From assembly GCF_965224175.1 (NCBI RefSeq), contig NZ_OZ245041.1, positions 2,170,001-2,234,000 on the forward strand: a stretch of 64,000 nucleotides of DNA, written 5' to 3'. Made by a program: the position numbers and the translations under genes. Source of the stretch: Kordia sp965224175. GTDB taxonomy: Bacteria > Bacteroidota > Bacteroidia > Flavobacteriales > Flavobacteriaceae. A model generated the notes under the pieces. That model was given only the letters and a program-made list of their open reading frames with translations. It had not been told where the DNA came from and did no database searches. How positions within the stretch are numbered: the first letter of the stretch is position 1; each line of letters begins with the position of its first letter. Below, in pieces: positions 9,561 through 21,000 of this stretch.

Positions 9561-10403
9561 ATGAATTGTCCAAAATGCAGTAATGTATATACGGAAGGAG
9601 CTAAATTTTGTAAAAATTGTGGATATAACTTAACAAACGAATCCGTTGAAAAACCAACATGCCCAACATGTCATAAAACATTTCCTGTAGGTGCTAAGTT
9701 TTGTGATGTTCATGGAACACAACTAAAGTTACCAAATACAACCGTTCGAAAATGCGTGGTTTGTGGAACAACCTATGGAAACGAAGTAACGTTTTGCCCT
9801 AAAGATGGTGGTTCTATTACTTCCGTTTCAACTCCAGTTTCAACCGCTTCTACCTCAGGATACAATCAACAACAGCAACAACATTTACCGCCACCGCAGT
9901 ACACTAATAACAACAATCATAGCAATCGACACAATAGCAATGGATATATAAAGGCATCGCTTGGAAATCGTTTTGTAGCTTCGCTTTTAGATAGTTTGAT
10001 CATGATTGGATTGGCAATTCCTGCAATTATCTTTTACATCGCTGGAATAGCTGAGTTAGATAGTTATCGTGGTAGTGAAGAATCTGCTATCGTTTATTTC
10101 CTCATGGCAATTTTACTATATTTAATTCCTTTGGTATATAGTTTTATCAAAGATGGTATTGGTAATGGCCAAAGTTGGGGAAAGAAGGCTGTTGGACTTA
10201 TGGTTGTCTACTTACCAGATAATTCACCATGTAAATATGGACAATCAGCAATTAGAGGTTTAGTATCAACATTGGTTGGTTTTATTCCTTTTGTAGGATG
10301 GCTTATTGAACCTATCATGGTTTTAGCTTCCGATGATGGAAGACGATTAGCTGATAAGGCAGCAAACACACAAGTAATAGAAATTAGAGATTATAAAAAA
10401 TAA
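9561..10403 (+). CDS. Zinc-ribbon RDD family membrane protein
   Basis: This 280-residue protein has an unusual N-terminus with three zinc-ribbon-like units: C3/C6/C17/C20, C34/C37/C48 with H51, and C65/C68/C79. A Gln/Asn/His-rich linker follows (about 93-128), then an RDD domain (about 130-275) with GNRFVASLLDSLIMI, GQSWGKKAVGLMVV and RGLVSTLVGFIPFVGW, and three or four membrane helices. RDD proteins are small membrane proteins, some proposed to be transporters. The zinc-ribbon part suggests a cytosolic sensor or protein-contact module. It lies 10 bases before another zinc-ribbon membrane gene. Confidence 0.82.
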   Translation: MNCPKCSNVYTEGAKFCKNCGYNLTNESVEKPTCPTCHKTFPVGAKFCDVHGTQLKLPNTTVRKCVVCGTTYGNEVTFCPKDGGSITSVSTPVSTASTSGYNQQQQQHLPPPQYTNNNNHSNRHNSNGYIKASLGNRFVASLLDSLIMIGLAIPAIIFYIAGIAELDSYRGSEESAIVYFLMAILLYLIPLVYSFIKDGIGNGQSWGKKAVGLMVVYLPDNSPCKYGQSAIRGLVSTLVGFIPFVGWLIEPIMVLASDDGRRLADKAANTQVIEIRDYKK

Positions 10404-10413
10404 AAATACAGAT

Positions 10414-10779
10414 ATGAATTGTCCAAATTGTAGAACAGAAATAACAGGTATTCAGCAATTTTGCATGAACTGCGGAACGAGTTTATTTCCAACTAAAGAA
10501 TCAAATTCAAGTAAAACTTCCGATACATTTATCATGATTTTCTTGAGTTTCTTATTTTTTAGCGAGTTAATAAGGTTTGCTTTACAAAAAATTATTCCTA
10601 ATTGGTATGAATCACCTACGAAACTGCTATTTATCGGCTTAAACCTTATTTCTGGTATTTCTGTTATTTTATTAGCTCTAGCGATCAAAGAAAAAAATAA
10701 GAAAACAATCGCAATTATACTAGCTGCGTTACATGCTTTATACATTATATATTCTAATGTTGATTGGTTCCTGCATTGA
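10414..10779 (+). CDS. Small zinc-ribbon membrane protein
   Basis: This 121-residue protein carries one N-terminal zinc ribbon (C3, C6, C17, C20, in MNCPNCRTEITG). Three hydrophobic helices follow (about 38-55, 69-87 and 94-111). The zinc ribbon closely resembles that of the preceding RDD protein (MNCPKCSNVYTEG), so the two may be functionally linked. I cannot assign a function. It is tightly spaced between its neighbours: 10 bases from the preceding stop and 5 bases to the next start. Confidence 0.75.
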   Translation: MNCPNCRTEITGIQQFCMNCGTSLFPTKESNSSKTSDTFIMIFLSFLFFSELIRFALQKIIPNWYESPTKLLFIGLNLISGISVILLALAIKEKNKKTIAIILAALHALYIIYSNVDWFLH

Positions 10780-10784
10780 TTGTA

Positions 10785-11285
10785 ATGAAAAAACTTAACA
10801 TATTAGTATTTGTAATCACACTCTTTTTTTCTTGTCAGACTCAAAATAAACCTGAAACCGTAAACATAAAGAGAATTACTCTTTCATATGGACATACCAT
10901 GAGTCAGCAGTCTTTGGTAGTTCATATTGAGAAATATCAACAAGATAATATTCATGTAAATTATAAATATGTACCGCTAGGCGCTGCCAATTCTGACGAT
11001 TATAAATTTACCTCATACCATATAGACACTGATAAATTTAATAAAATTGTAGCAACTATTTTAAAGATAGATCGAGCAAATATTGAAAAAGAAGCAGAAA
11101 CTATAGGGCTCGACGGATCATCGACAAGTATTTCTTTTTATGAAAAAGGTAAAAATACCATTCTCAACACCTATAGTATTTGGTCTCCTGATTATAATAC
11201 TCAACAAAGAAAATTGGACGATTATATATACGCATATAAAGAATTGGTAAAACTCGCTCGTATGGAAGCAGACAGCTTATTTTAA
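10785..11285 (+). CDS. Hypothetical lipoprotein
   Basis: This 166-residue protein starts at the ATG at 10785: MKKLNILVFVITLFFSC gives a clean lipobox with Cys17. An in-frame codon at 10764 would overlap the preceding gene and spoil the signal peptide, so I reject it. The mature part has no recognised domain. It is probably the last gene of the 8226-11285 cluster, whose members are a lipoprotein, two zinc-ribbon membrane proteins and this lipoprotein. Confidence 0.72.
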   Translation: MKKLNILVFVITLFFSCQTQNKPETVNIKRITLSYGHTMSQQSLVVHIEKYQQDNIHVNYKYVPLGAANSDDYKFTSYHIDTDKFNKIVATILKIDRANIEKEAETIGLDGSSTSISFYEKGKNTILNTYSIWSPDYNTQQRKLDDYIYAYKELVKLARMEADSLF

Positions 11286-11364
11286 CGTTCTTTACCAAGT
11301 AATAATTTAAGAAGTATCAACCAAAATTTTGTTATCTTTCTCAACAGACATTATCTATAAAATC

Positions 11365-12705
11365 ATGAAAAGGTTTTTCTTCTTTTTAAGTATACTGATG
11401 AGCATGTCACTTTGTGCGCAAAAAAGTCTAAATACTATTTTTGCTAACTGTTTGATCTCTGATACGGAAAGTAATATTGCTCGTGCAAATCCTATTTATG
11501 TGACTGAAATTGATGAAGCCAACAATCGCATAAAAACCAATTACACACAACTTGAAAATTTATTAGTTCGAGCAATAGGCGATCAATCGTGGTTCATCAC
11601 CCAAAGTGAAGAAGCATCTACCATTGTAGAAATTTTAAACGTTGATGCAAAAACTGGCTGGATCACACTTGGCGAAACTCACTCAGGTTTTTTCAATATG
11701 GATGAAGGCGAAACCTTAGAGTTTTTCAATCCATTTATCAATTATGAAATTATTCAGAATAGACCATTATTCAAAGAATATCCAACATACATCAAAGACG
11801 AGCAAATCAATTACATTCAAGCTGGCGGAATTATTAAAAGAGCAAAGAATGATTATGTGTTGCTAACACCTGTCATTTTTGGAGCGCATAAAAAAAGAAC
11901 CATTTATTACGCCACAAGTTCCGATTTAGAAAATTGGACGTTTCACGATGAAAAAATATTAAGCGCAGCAGACATTCCATTTGCCAAGAAAACAGGCAAT
12001 GTATTTAGCTGTGGAAATCCATTGCAACTAAAAGACGGAACATTTTTAGTACTACTCGGTGTAGAACAACCTAACGGAAACTATACGTCTGCTTATATGA
12101 TTATCAACAAAGAATTGAACATCATACAAGCGCCACAAGAAATCAATATTCCAGAATGGCATGGTGAAGCGCAAAACAGTTTTCCTTTAGCCATCACCAA
12201 ACACAAAGGCGTATTTAGAGTATTATTTCATCGTAGAAGTAACAAATTTATGGAGTCAGAGATTCACGAAATCACCACAAAAAATATTCTAAAAGCTTTT
12301 AACCATAATAAAGGAATCATTTCTAGTACCATCATACAAAAAGCAAAAACCGAAACAGGATATGTACGCGGCAAAGCAGACGATGCAAGCTATATAAGCT
12401 TTAATGATGAATTATACATACTGCTAGGCAGCGAAGAATCACCTTCGGAATATTTGACATCTTTCAATCGCGAATATGGTTTACTAAGCTTAGAAAATGA
12501 ACAGTGGCTTCACGATCAACGCAGTCCGTTACTTGTAAATCCGATGACGATTTATAATAAATATCCAGAATACGAATGGACTTCCGATCACTTAGGCGGT
12601 TTTATTTCTCCAATATTTCACGAAAATTATTTGTATTTATTTTTAACTTTCGGAACTGACAATCCTGATTATTTACTTGCTGGAATTAAAATAAAAATTG
12701 ACTAA
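11365..12705 (+). CDS. Secreted beta-propeller-like protein, possible glycoside hydrolase
   Basis: This 446-residue protein has a standard signal peptide (MKRFFFFLSILMSMSLCAQ) and no lipobox. Repeated blade-like strands, and the phrase YYATSSDLENWTFHDEKIL in particular, resemble the five-bladed beta-propellers of GH32/GH43/GH68-type enzymes. The surroundings SCGNPLQLKDGTFLVLLG, IPEWHGEAQNSFPLA and YEWTSDHLGGFISPIF fit repeating blades. I cannot place the three acidic catalytic residues with certainty, so an inactive or binding propeller is possible. The frame is open upstream to a TTG at 11329, but the signal peptide sets the ATG at 11365. The cyclase gene begins 13 bases after its stop. Confidence 0.6.
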   Translation: MKRFFFFLSILMSMSLCAQKSLNTIFANCLISDTESNIARANPIYVTEIDEANNRIKTNYTQLENLLVRAIGDQSWFITQSEEASTIVEILNVDAKTGWITLGETHSGFFNMDEGETLEFFNPFINYEIIQNRPLFKEYPTYIKDEQINYIQAGGIIKRAKNDYVLLTPVIFGAHKKRTIYYATSSDLENWTFHDEKILSAADIPFAKKTGNVFSCGNPLQLKDGTFLVLLGVEQPNGNYTSAYMIINKELNIIQAPQEINIPEWHGEAQNSFPLAITKHKGVFRVLFHRRSNKFMESEIHEITTKNILKAFNHNKGIISSTIIQKAKTETGYVRGKADDASYISFNDELYILLGSEESPSEYLTSFNREYGLLSLENEQWLHDQRSPLLVNPMTIYNKYPEYEWTSDHLGGFISPIFHENYLYLFLTFGTDNPDYLLAGIKIKID

Positions 12706-12718
12706 CCAACAAACTACC

Positions 12719-13480
12719 ATGAAAATCATTGACTTATCCAAACCGATTCAATACAATAAAAACGACCCTTGGTTTATGAAAGTGAAAATCAAACATAAAC
12801 CGCATCGCAAAGCCAAATGGTTGATTCGAGTATTAGGACTGCCTTTTAAATTATTCCCTAAAGGATTTTCTGGTTGGGCAGATGATACGATTCAAAAAAT
12901 GGGCGTACATTCCACAACACATATTGATGCACCTTGGCACTACTCGCCTACTGTAAATGGAGAAAAAGCCAAAACCATTGATGAGGTTCCACTCGATTGG
13001 TGTTATGGTGAAGGAATTGTGATTGATATGAATCATAAAGCCGATTTTGATGCGATTACTGTAGCAGACATTACAACGTTTCTTTCTGAAAACGACTTAA
13101 AAATTGAGCCTAATATGATTGTTTTGATCAAAACAGGAAGAGACAAATTCAACGGTACAAAAGACTTTCACAAAATTGGAACTGGCATGAGTGCCGAAGC
13201 TACCGAATGGCTCATTGATCAAGGCATCAAAGTCATGGGTATTGATGCTTGGGGCTGGGATTTACCATTGCCATACATGCTAAAAAAAGCAAAAGAAACT
13301 GGAAACTCAGAATTATTTTGGGAAGCACATTTAGTTGGTCAACGCAAAGAATACTGTCATATGGAACAACTCATTAACTTAGATGCGCTTCCATACTCAG
13401 GATTTAAAGTTGCTGTATTTCCATTAAAAATTGTTGGTGCTTCTGCAGCTCCAGCTAGAGTTGTAGCAATGTTAGAATAG
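12719..13480 (+). CDS. Cyclase family protein (kynurenine formamidase-like metal hydrolase)
   Basis: This 253-residue cytosolic protein has the diagnostic metal-binding motif of the cyclase/KynB family, H64-STTH68-I-D70-APWH74 (HxxxHxDxPxH). It also has the downstream GTGMSAEATEWLIDQGIKVMGIDAWGWD segment (about 157-184), where D and W line the active site. Members hydrolyse N-formylkynurenine, isatin or related amides using Mn or Zn. The substrate here is unknown because no tryptophan-degradation gene is adjacent. The ATG at 12719 is preferred over an in-frame TTG at 12698 that would lie inside the preceding gene. Confidence 0.85.
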   Translation: MKIIDLSKPIQYNKNDPWFMKVKIKHKPHRKAKWLIRVLGLPFKLFPKGFSGWADDTIQKMGVHSTTHIDAPWHYSPTVNGEKAKTIDEVPLDWCYGEGIVIDMNHKADFDAITVADITTFLSENDLKIEPNMIVLIKTGRDKFNGTKDFHKIGTGMSAEATEWLIDQGIKVMGIDAWGWDLPLPYMLKKAKETGNSELFWEAHLVGQRKEYCHMEQLINLDALPYSGFKVAVFPLKIVGASAAPARVVAMLE

Positions 13481-13509
13481 TTGTTTTGTGAAATTTATAT
13501 TTAAAAAAT

Positions 13510-13821
13510 ATGCCAATACATCCACCAAGAAACTCTCCGACAAGAAAAGTTGGAATTTTTGAATACAAAGTATTTGAATTTCTTCGATGTCTTCAAGATA
13601 ACTGTAGTGAAGAAAAATTAACAGCAAAAGCTGAAAATGTAAAAACGGCGATGCTTAAATTATTAAAAGCTAGGCTTGCCACCATGAAATCTTACAGTAC
13701 AGAAGATGAATCAAAAGAACAACAAGAACTTAGAATAAAAATCAATAACCAAATTGTTCAATGGAGATCAATTAGCTATGCTGAAATTGAACAATATTGC
13801 CTAAAAAACTATACTTCATAA
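13510..13821 (+). CDS. Small helical hypothetical protein
   Basis: This 103-residue protein is rich in Lys and Glu and predicted to be almost all helix after residue 14. It has no signal peptide, membrane segment or known motif. The coding frame has typical codon use, a clean ATG 29 bases after the cyclase gene and a TAA stop, so it is probably real and perhaps co-transcribed with the cyclase. I do not recognise the family. Confidence 0.6.
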   Translation: MPIHPPRNSPTRKVGIFEYKVFEFLRCLQDNCSEEKLTAKAENVKTAMLKLLKARLATMKSYSTEDESKEQQELRIKINNQIVQWRSISYAEIEQYCLKNYTS

Positions 13822-13872
13822 TTTTTTCACGTTCAATACAGTCAAATATTCCTATTGATAGTGACAAAAGGA

Positions 13873-14826
13873 TCACATACCCATAATTACTTCTTTAAAC
13901 TTCTTAAAAGGCTTTAATTCTTTTTCTCCCAAAGCTTTGTTAATCCATTCCAAGGCTTTTTGTTTATTACCTTTATGTTTAAAAATTTGTGCCAAACGGT
14001 AATATGCCCATGATATTGGAACTCCGTCTTTAGCTGTGTAATTGGTAATGTATAAATACAAGCATTTTTCGCCTTTTTCTAGCTCAATATTATAATCGGC
14101 AGCTACTTTTCCAATTTGATAATGCATAGCATTGCGCTGATGTTTCTCATGGGTTTTCTCTAAATTCTCAATGGCTTTTAATGGCTGATCTTGCTTCTCA
14201 TATAGCTTTGTGAGTTTATCATAGCAAGTTAACGATCCGCCAACTTCAATAGCTTTTTTATAATATTCTTCGGCCAATTCAGGTTCATCATCATATTCAT
14301 AAATATATCCTTTTGCCAAATAGCCATCTACTTTAGAAAGGTTTTCCAATTCATTGGCATACTTCATAGACTTTTTAAAACTTCCACCAATAATTCCAGG
14401 CAACTGCATATACAATTCTACCAATGCCCAACGAACATCAATGTGCTTAGGATCGAGTTCGGCTGCGCGTCTGAATGATCTTTTAATATCTCCAATAAGT
14501 CCTAAGGCTCTAAACTTACTTACTTTTAAAGCTTTCATGCCCATTGCGCCACCATATTTATAATGATAATTCGCATTCGTATCGTCCATTTCTACCAAGC
14601 GTTCATAATTTTCAATGGCTTCATCCCACTTTTCTTGATATCCATAAGCATCACCCAAAAACTCTATCAATTGACGATCGTTTGGCGATGCATCTAAAGC
14701 AGTTTTAAGAATAGAAGCTGCCTTACTATATTGTTTGCTTTCAAATAATTGCTCGATATGTTCTTTTGTTGCCTGACCAAACAACAACATAGGAACACAC
14801 AAAAGGACTAAAAAATAATACTTCAT
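13873..14826 (-). CDS. Exported TPR-repeat protein
   Basis: This 317-residue protein has a signal peptide (MKYYFLVLLCVPMLLFGQ). Tandem tetratricopeptide repeats follow from about residue 20 to 310. Examples are SPNDRQLIEFLGDAYGYQEKWDEAIENYERLV and AYYRLAQIFKHKGNKQKALEWINKAL, where the small residues at positions 8, 20 and 27 fit the TPR pattern. It is likely a periplasmic scaffold for protein-protein contacts. It is transcribed divergently from the first alpha-2-macroglobulin gene with 246 bases between. A consensus-like -7 element is at 14866-14873. Confidence 0.85.
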   Translation of the reverse strand: MKYYFLVLLCVPMLLFGQATKEHIEQLFESKQYSKAASILKTALDASPNDRQLIEFLGDAYGYQEKWDEAIENYERLVEMDDTNANYHYKYGGAMGMKALKVSKFRALGLIGDIKRSFRRAAELDPKHIDVRWALVELYMQLPGIIGGSFKKSMKYANELENLSKVDGYLAKGYIYEYDDEPELAEEYYKKAIEVGGSLTCYDKLTKLYEKQDQPLKAIENLEKTHEKHQRNAMHYQIGKVAADYNIELEKGEKCLYLYITNYTAKDGVPISWAYYRLAQIFKHKGNKQKALEWINKALGEKELKPFKKFKEVIMGM

Positions 14827-14865
14827 TCGTTTTCTAATTTCAATAGCTATATACAGTTATTGTTC

Positions 14866-14873
14866 CAAAGATA
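14866..14873 (-). promoter_or_regulatory. Putative -7 element of the TPR gene
   Basis: On the minus strand this reads TATCTTTG, a perfect TAnnTTTG match lying 40 bases upstream of the TPR start codon. No convincing -33 TTG lies at the right distance, so this is a partial promoter match. Confidence 0.45.
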
Positions 14874-15006
14874 CTATTTCATCTGCTTAAATTCGTTTTT
14901 TTTACCTGAGATGATTTTTCTTTGGAATACTCTTTGTTATTTCATAAATAATAACGCACAAGTAAACCGTTTTGTTTATAAAATTCTTACTTTACATACG
15001 TAAAAG

Positions 15007-15014
15007 TAGGTTTG
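15007..15014 (+). promoter_or_regulatory. Putative -7 element of the first A2M gene
   Basis: TAGGTTTG matches TAnnTTTG exactly and would give a leader of about 55 bases. A TTG at 14972-14974 is 32 bases away, too far for the usual 17-23 spacing, so confidence is limited. Confidence 0.4.
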
Positions 15015-15072
15015 TTAGTTTTATATACAAACGTCAATACATATTTTACATTGCGACCTAATTATTAAAATA

Positions 15073-18000
15073 ATGAAAAATATTCTCACAATATTTATGA
15101 TTGTACTATTTAGTCAGTTTTCAAATGCCCAAGACAACTACAGAGATTTATGGAAACAATTGGAAAATCTTGAACAAAAAGGATTGACCAAGTCTGCATT
15201 TGAAAAAGTCTCGGAGATTTATAAACTTGCTAAAACCGATCAGAACAATCCGCAAATTATCAAAGCATTTTTACACCGAGCAAAATACCAAATGACACTT
15301 GAAGAAGATGCGAAGCTGACAATTATCAATGATTTAAAAGCTGAAATTAAAACACAATCATTTCCTTCTAAAAACATCTTACAAAGTATTCTTGGTAGTC
15401 TGTACTGGCAACACTTTAAAAGTAATCGTTATCAAATTTACAATCGATCAAAAACTGCCGAAAAAGTAGATGCGAACGATTTTAGAACTTGGGATTTAAA
15501 CACAATATTCAACGAGATTTTCATACAATTTGATGCTTCTCTCGAAAACGCTGCACAATTACAAAAACTAGATTTAGCAAAGTTTGACGCCATTCTTTCT
15601 ACACAAGAAGGTTCTAAAACATATCGTCCTACAGTGTATGATTTTTTAGCACATTCAGCTTTAAAATTCTATAAAACGAGTGAAAACTCCATCACAAAAC
15701 CAGCCTACAAGTTCGAAATAGATGATGAAGAATATTTATGCGATGCGCAACTTTTTACTACATTAAATTTAACCACAAAAGATTCACTTTCGCTAGAATT
15801 TAGAGCTTTAAAAACCTATCAAGATTTAATTCGTTTTCATCTAAAGGATAAAACACCAGAAGCTTTGATTAAGGTGAATATTGAGCGTTTATATTTTGTA
15901 GAACAGAACGCTACATTTGAAAATAAAAGCAACAAACTGATCGAAGCGTTTCAGAATGAAAAAACAACATACGCTTCGCATCCATATTCAGGAATGTATG
16001 ATGCAGAGTCTGCTGTATTGTATCAACGTTCAGGTTCTAGATATGAAAACACTCGGAAAGAAAAATACAGATGGGAAAATAAAAAAGCGATAGAACGTTG
16101 TGATGACGTACTTTCAAAATTTCCCAACAGCATTGCTGGAAAAAAATGTGCAATCATCAAAGAATCAATTTTAAATAAAGAAATTGCTATTACTACAGAA
16201 CAACTGATTCCTATTGGGAAACATTCTAAAATGTCTGTTGAATATGAAAATCTAGAAAAACTCTATTTTCAGGTTCGCAAAATATCTCGCAAACAACTAG
16301 AGGAATTCTGGAAATTGCACGACGGAAATACACACTACGCATTTCTACAAAAGCTTGCTGTAGACAAAGCATGGAATGCGACACTTCCGAATGAATATGA
16401 TTATCAACCACATACTACAGAAGTAATTATTCCGCCATTAACAAACGGATACTATATTATTACCGCTTCTCCAGAAGAAAAACTACATACAGATTTTATT
16501 GCTGTAGATGTTTTACAAGTTACCAATAGCGCGCTTATTCATAAAGTAACACCTTCAAGCTATATTTTTCAGTTGACCGATAGAAATGATGGAAAACCCA
16601 TCACTAATCAAAAAATTGATCTTACATACAGCATAGGTTACCGAGGAACTTCTGAAAGCAAAACACTAACTACAGATGATACTGGAAGTGTTGTTCTAAA
16701 AAGTGATTATAGACAAGGATTACGAGAGATTAAAGTCAAGGTATCAAGAGAAAATGATGATGCCTATTTTGAGCAATTCAACTTCTCTAATCGTAACTTC
16801 GGAAAAGAGATCAGTACTAACACTGCCTTTTTATTTACCGACAGATCCATTTATAGACCTGGACAAATTGTACATTTTAAAGGGATTGTTCTGCATAGAG
16901 AAGGTTCTGAATCTACCATTCTCAGTAATGAAACTGTAGAAATTGTTTTACGTGACGCTAATTATCAAGAAATTAAAACAGCAACATTTGTTACAAACGA
17001 ATACGGTTCTATCAAAGGTGAATTTGTAATCCCAAATAATGGATTGACAGGAAACCATACACTTTTTGTTCGTTCTAACAGAAAACATTTGGGAAGCGCT
17101 AATTTTTCTGTGGAAGAATACAAACGTCCAAAATTTGCCGCGGAATTTCTACCTATCACGGAAACTTTTGCTGTAAATGATATGGTTATTGCGAAAGGAA
17201 ATGCGAAGGCTTTCGCCGGAAGTACTATTTCGGAGGCTAAAGTTGTATATTCCGTAAAACGTACACCACGCTATCCACGATGGGCATATTGGAGAAGTCC
17301 ATACATCAGTACTTCTTCTCAGCAAATTACTAGTGGAGAAACCACTACAGATGCTAGTGGAAATTTTGAAATTTCTTTTAAAGCAATTCCTGATGCTAGC
17401 ATTGACAAAAGCTTGTTGCCTGTTTTTGATTATGAGATTACAGCTGATATTACAGACATTAATGGAGAGACACGAAGTACCTCAACTATTGTACATGTTG
17501 GATATCACAGCTTACAAGCCAATATTTTAGTAGAAAGCAAACTTGATGCTACCGCAAAAGATCATCAACTAGAAATCATCACTAAAAACCTAAATGGAGA
17601 AAAAGTAGGCACGCAAGGAACTGTTACAATTCATAAATTACAAGCGCCAAATCGTGTGTTGCGTAAACGTAGTTTTTCTGTTCCAGATTTTCCAAGCATT
17701 CCTGAAACTGAATTTAAAACACTTTTTCCACATGAAGCTTTTTCTAAAGAAGAGGAAGATTTTAAATTCTGGAAAAAAGGAAAAAATGTACTTACAGCAT
17801 CTTTCAATACTGAAGTTGCTACAAAAGTTGCTTTGGGTAAAACAAAACGATGGGAATCTGGAAAATATGTCATCGAAACCAATACAACAGATAAAAATGG
17901 TTTTGAAGTCAAAGACCTAGTATATATAGATGTATGGAATCCGAAGGATAAAACAACTGCTGACAATAAAATCTTAGAAGTTTCTATAGATAAAGATGAG

Positions 18001-21000
18001 TATTTGCCTGGTGAAGAAGTTGTGTTAACCATCAATACGGCTATGAAAAACATGCACATTTCCATTGATATTGAAAAAGGAAAACGCATTGCAGAATCTT
18101 ATATGATTTCCATGGAAGATGGCAAAAAAACAATTCGAATTCCTGTTAACAAAGAAGATGAAGGTGGCTTTAGAATTCATTATGCAACCAGTATTTTTAA
18201 TAGTTTTATAAAAAAACAAATTCCGGTTGTTGTAAACTATCCGCCAACAGACTTAACGATAGAAACTACTACATTTAGAGACAAATTAAAGCCTGCGCAA
18301 GAAGAAACATGGAGTTTCCGTATCAAAGGACCAAAAGGAGAAAAAGTAACAGCAGAATTACTTTCTAGCATGTATGATGCTTCTCTAGATGAATTTAGAG
18401 ATCATAATTGGAGCTTTGTTCCATTTAGTAAACCTAAATATTACAGTTATGTAAATGTGAGTTCGCAAGGAAGTTTTGAACTTACCTACTTTACAGATTA
18501 TTGGAAAAATGATCGAAATTATTACGATACACAATCATTTGATCGTTTAAACTGGTTTAATTTTTATTTTAATAATTCACGTCAAATTCGTTACAAAAGA
18601 GGTGTGGCACTAGAAGCAGCCGCTACACAACGCTCTATGGCAACAAATGAAGTCGCCGAAGCTGAAGCTGCTTATCTATTCAGTGCTAATGAACAAAATG
18701 ACGATAGTGATGGTATTGGCCGCGACACATCTAACAATGGCTATATCAGTGACGCTGAAAGCAAAAAAGAGGAAACTACGACTACGGTTGTACCGCGAAA
18801 GAATTTACAAGAAACTGCATTTTTCTTTCCCCAATTGCGCACAGATGCCAACGGAGATGTTTCTTTCACTTTTACGACTCCAGAGGCATTGACCAAATGG
18901 AAAGTACAATTGTTAGCACACACAAAAGACCTTAATTCGGCAACAAAATCTTTAACAACCGTTACACAAAAAGAATTAATGGTACTGCCAAATGCGCCTC
19001 GCTTTTTACGTGAAGGCGATAAAATTGTCATTAGTAGTAAAATCTCAAATCTTTCTGAAAAGAATTTAAACGGAGAAGCTACGTTACAATTAGTAGATCC
19101 GATTACAGGAAAAAATTTAGATACTGTATTGTTCGATAGTACTAGTGGACCAAAAGAACTTTTTTCAGTAAATGCTGAAGGAAATACACAAGTTTCATGG
19201 ACACTCGAAATTCCACAAGGAATTCAGGCAGTTCAGTATACAATCATTGCCAAAGCTGGTGAATATAGTGATGGAGAACAAAGTGCTTTGCCCGTATTAT
19301 CGAATAGAATGTTGGTAACGGAGACTTTACCAATGTGGATTCGTTCGGACGAAACAAAAACATTTACTTTAAATAAATTAGCGACCACAACATCATCAAC
19401 GTTACAACATCACAAACTGAGTTTGGAAGTTACTTCCAATCCTGCTTGGTATGCCGTACAAGCATTACCATACTTAATGGAATATCCGTATGAATGTGCT
19501 GAGCAAACATTTTCTCGTTATTATGCGAACACTTTGGCGAGTCACATCGCGAATAGCAATCCGAGAATTCAAGAAGTATTCAATCAATGGAAATCTTCTG
19601 ATGCTTTATTGAGTAATTTAGAGAAGAATCAAGAATTAAAATCATTAATCATTCAAGAAACTCCTTGGGTTCGTGATGCACAATCGGAAACAGAACAAAA
19701 GAAACGCATTGCTTTATTATTCGATTTGAATCGTATGAAAAATGAGCAATCAAAATCTATTGAAAAGTTAACTCAGATGCAATTGCCTTCTGGCGGATTT
19801 CCTTGGTTTTCTGGTGGACGTCAAAACAGATTCGTCACACAACACATTATTACAGGATTTGGGCATTTACAACAACTCGGCGTGAACGTATACGACTCCA
19901 ATAAAACAAGACAAATGGTACGACAAGCAATCGCGTATCTTGATCAAGAGTTTGTGACTGAATACAAAAATCTAAAGAAATACAATAAAAATATAGATTT
20001 ATCGAAAGATCATTTGTCCTACACACAATTGCATTATTTGTATATGCGAAGCTTCTTTTCTGAGATTAAAAAATCAGAAGAAGTTACTAAAATCTCAGAT
20101 TATTATTTAGGTCAGATTGATAAATATTGGCTAAGTCGCAGTTTATATTCTAAAGGTTTGATGGCATTAGTTTCGCATCGAATGGAACATAAAAAAACTG
20201 CCACTGCTATTTTACGTTCGTTAAAAGAAAATAGTATTACCAGTGAAGAATTGGGCATGTATTGGAAAGCTAATACGTCTTCTTGGTATTGGTACCAAGC
20301 GCCTATTGAAACGCAAGCCTTATTGATTGAAGCTTTTTCTGAAATTTCTAAGGATATCACTACTGTAGATAATTTAAAGATTTGGCTCCTAAAGCACAAA
20401 CAAACCAATCGTTGGTCTACTACCAAAGCCACCACTGATGCTGTGTATGCTTTATTATTACAAGGAAGTGATTGGCTTTCAGTAACTGATATGGTTGATG
20501 TGACTATAGGCAATCAAAAGATATCTCCAAAAGACCTTGAAGCTGTAAAAGTAGAAGCTGGCACAGGTTATTTTAAAACTTCTTGGAATGGAAACGACAT
20601 AAAACCTGAAATGGCAAAAGTGACCTTGACTAAAAAAGGAAAAGGAATTGCTTGGGGCGGATTGTACTGGCAATATTTTGAAGATTTAGACAAGATTACT
20701 ACTGCTGAAACTTCTTTGAAATTAACCAAAAAACTATTCAAACGTACGTATGACGATACTGGTGAAGTGATTACTGAAATCGATGAAAATAGCAAACTTG
20801 AATTAGGCGATTTAGTTCGTGTTCGTATTGAACTTCGAAATGACAGACCTATGGAGTTTGTACATATGAAAGATATGCGCGCTGCTGGTTTAGAGCCAAT
20901 AAATGTATTATCGAGCTACAAATGGCAAGATGGTTTGGGTTATTATGAAAGTACAAAAGATGCAAGCACTAATTTCTTCTTTGACTATTTACCAAAAGGT

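Noticed and set aside
17631..18089. Several long antisense frames in both A2M genes
   Set aside because: They follow the AT-rich codon pattern of the sense gene and lack any domain.
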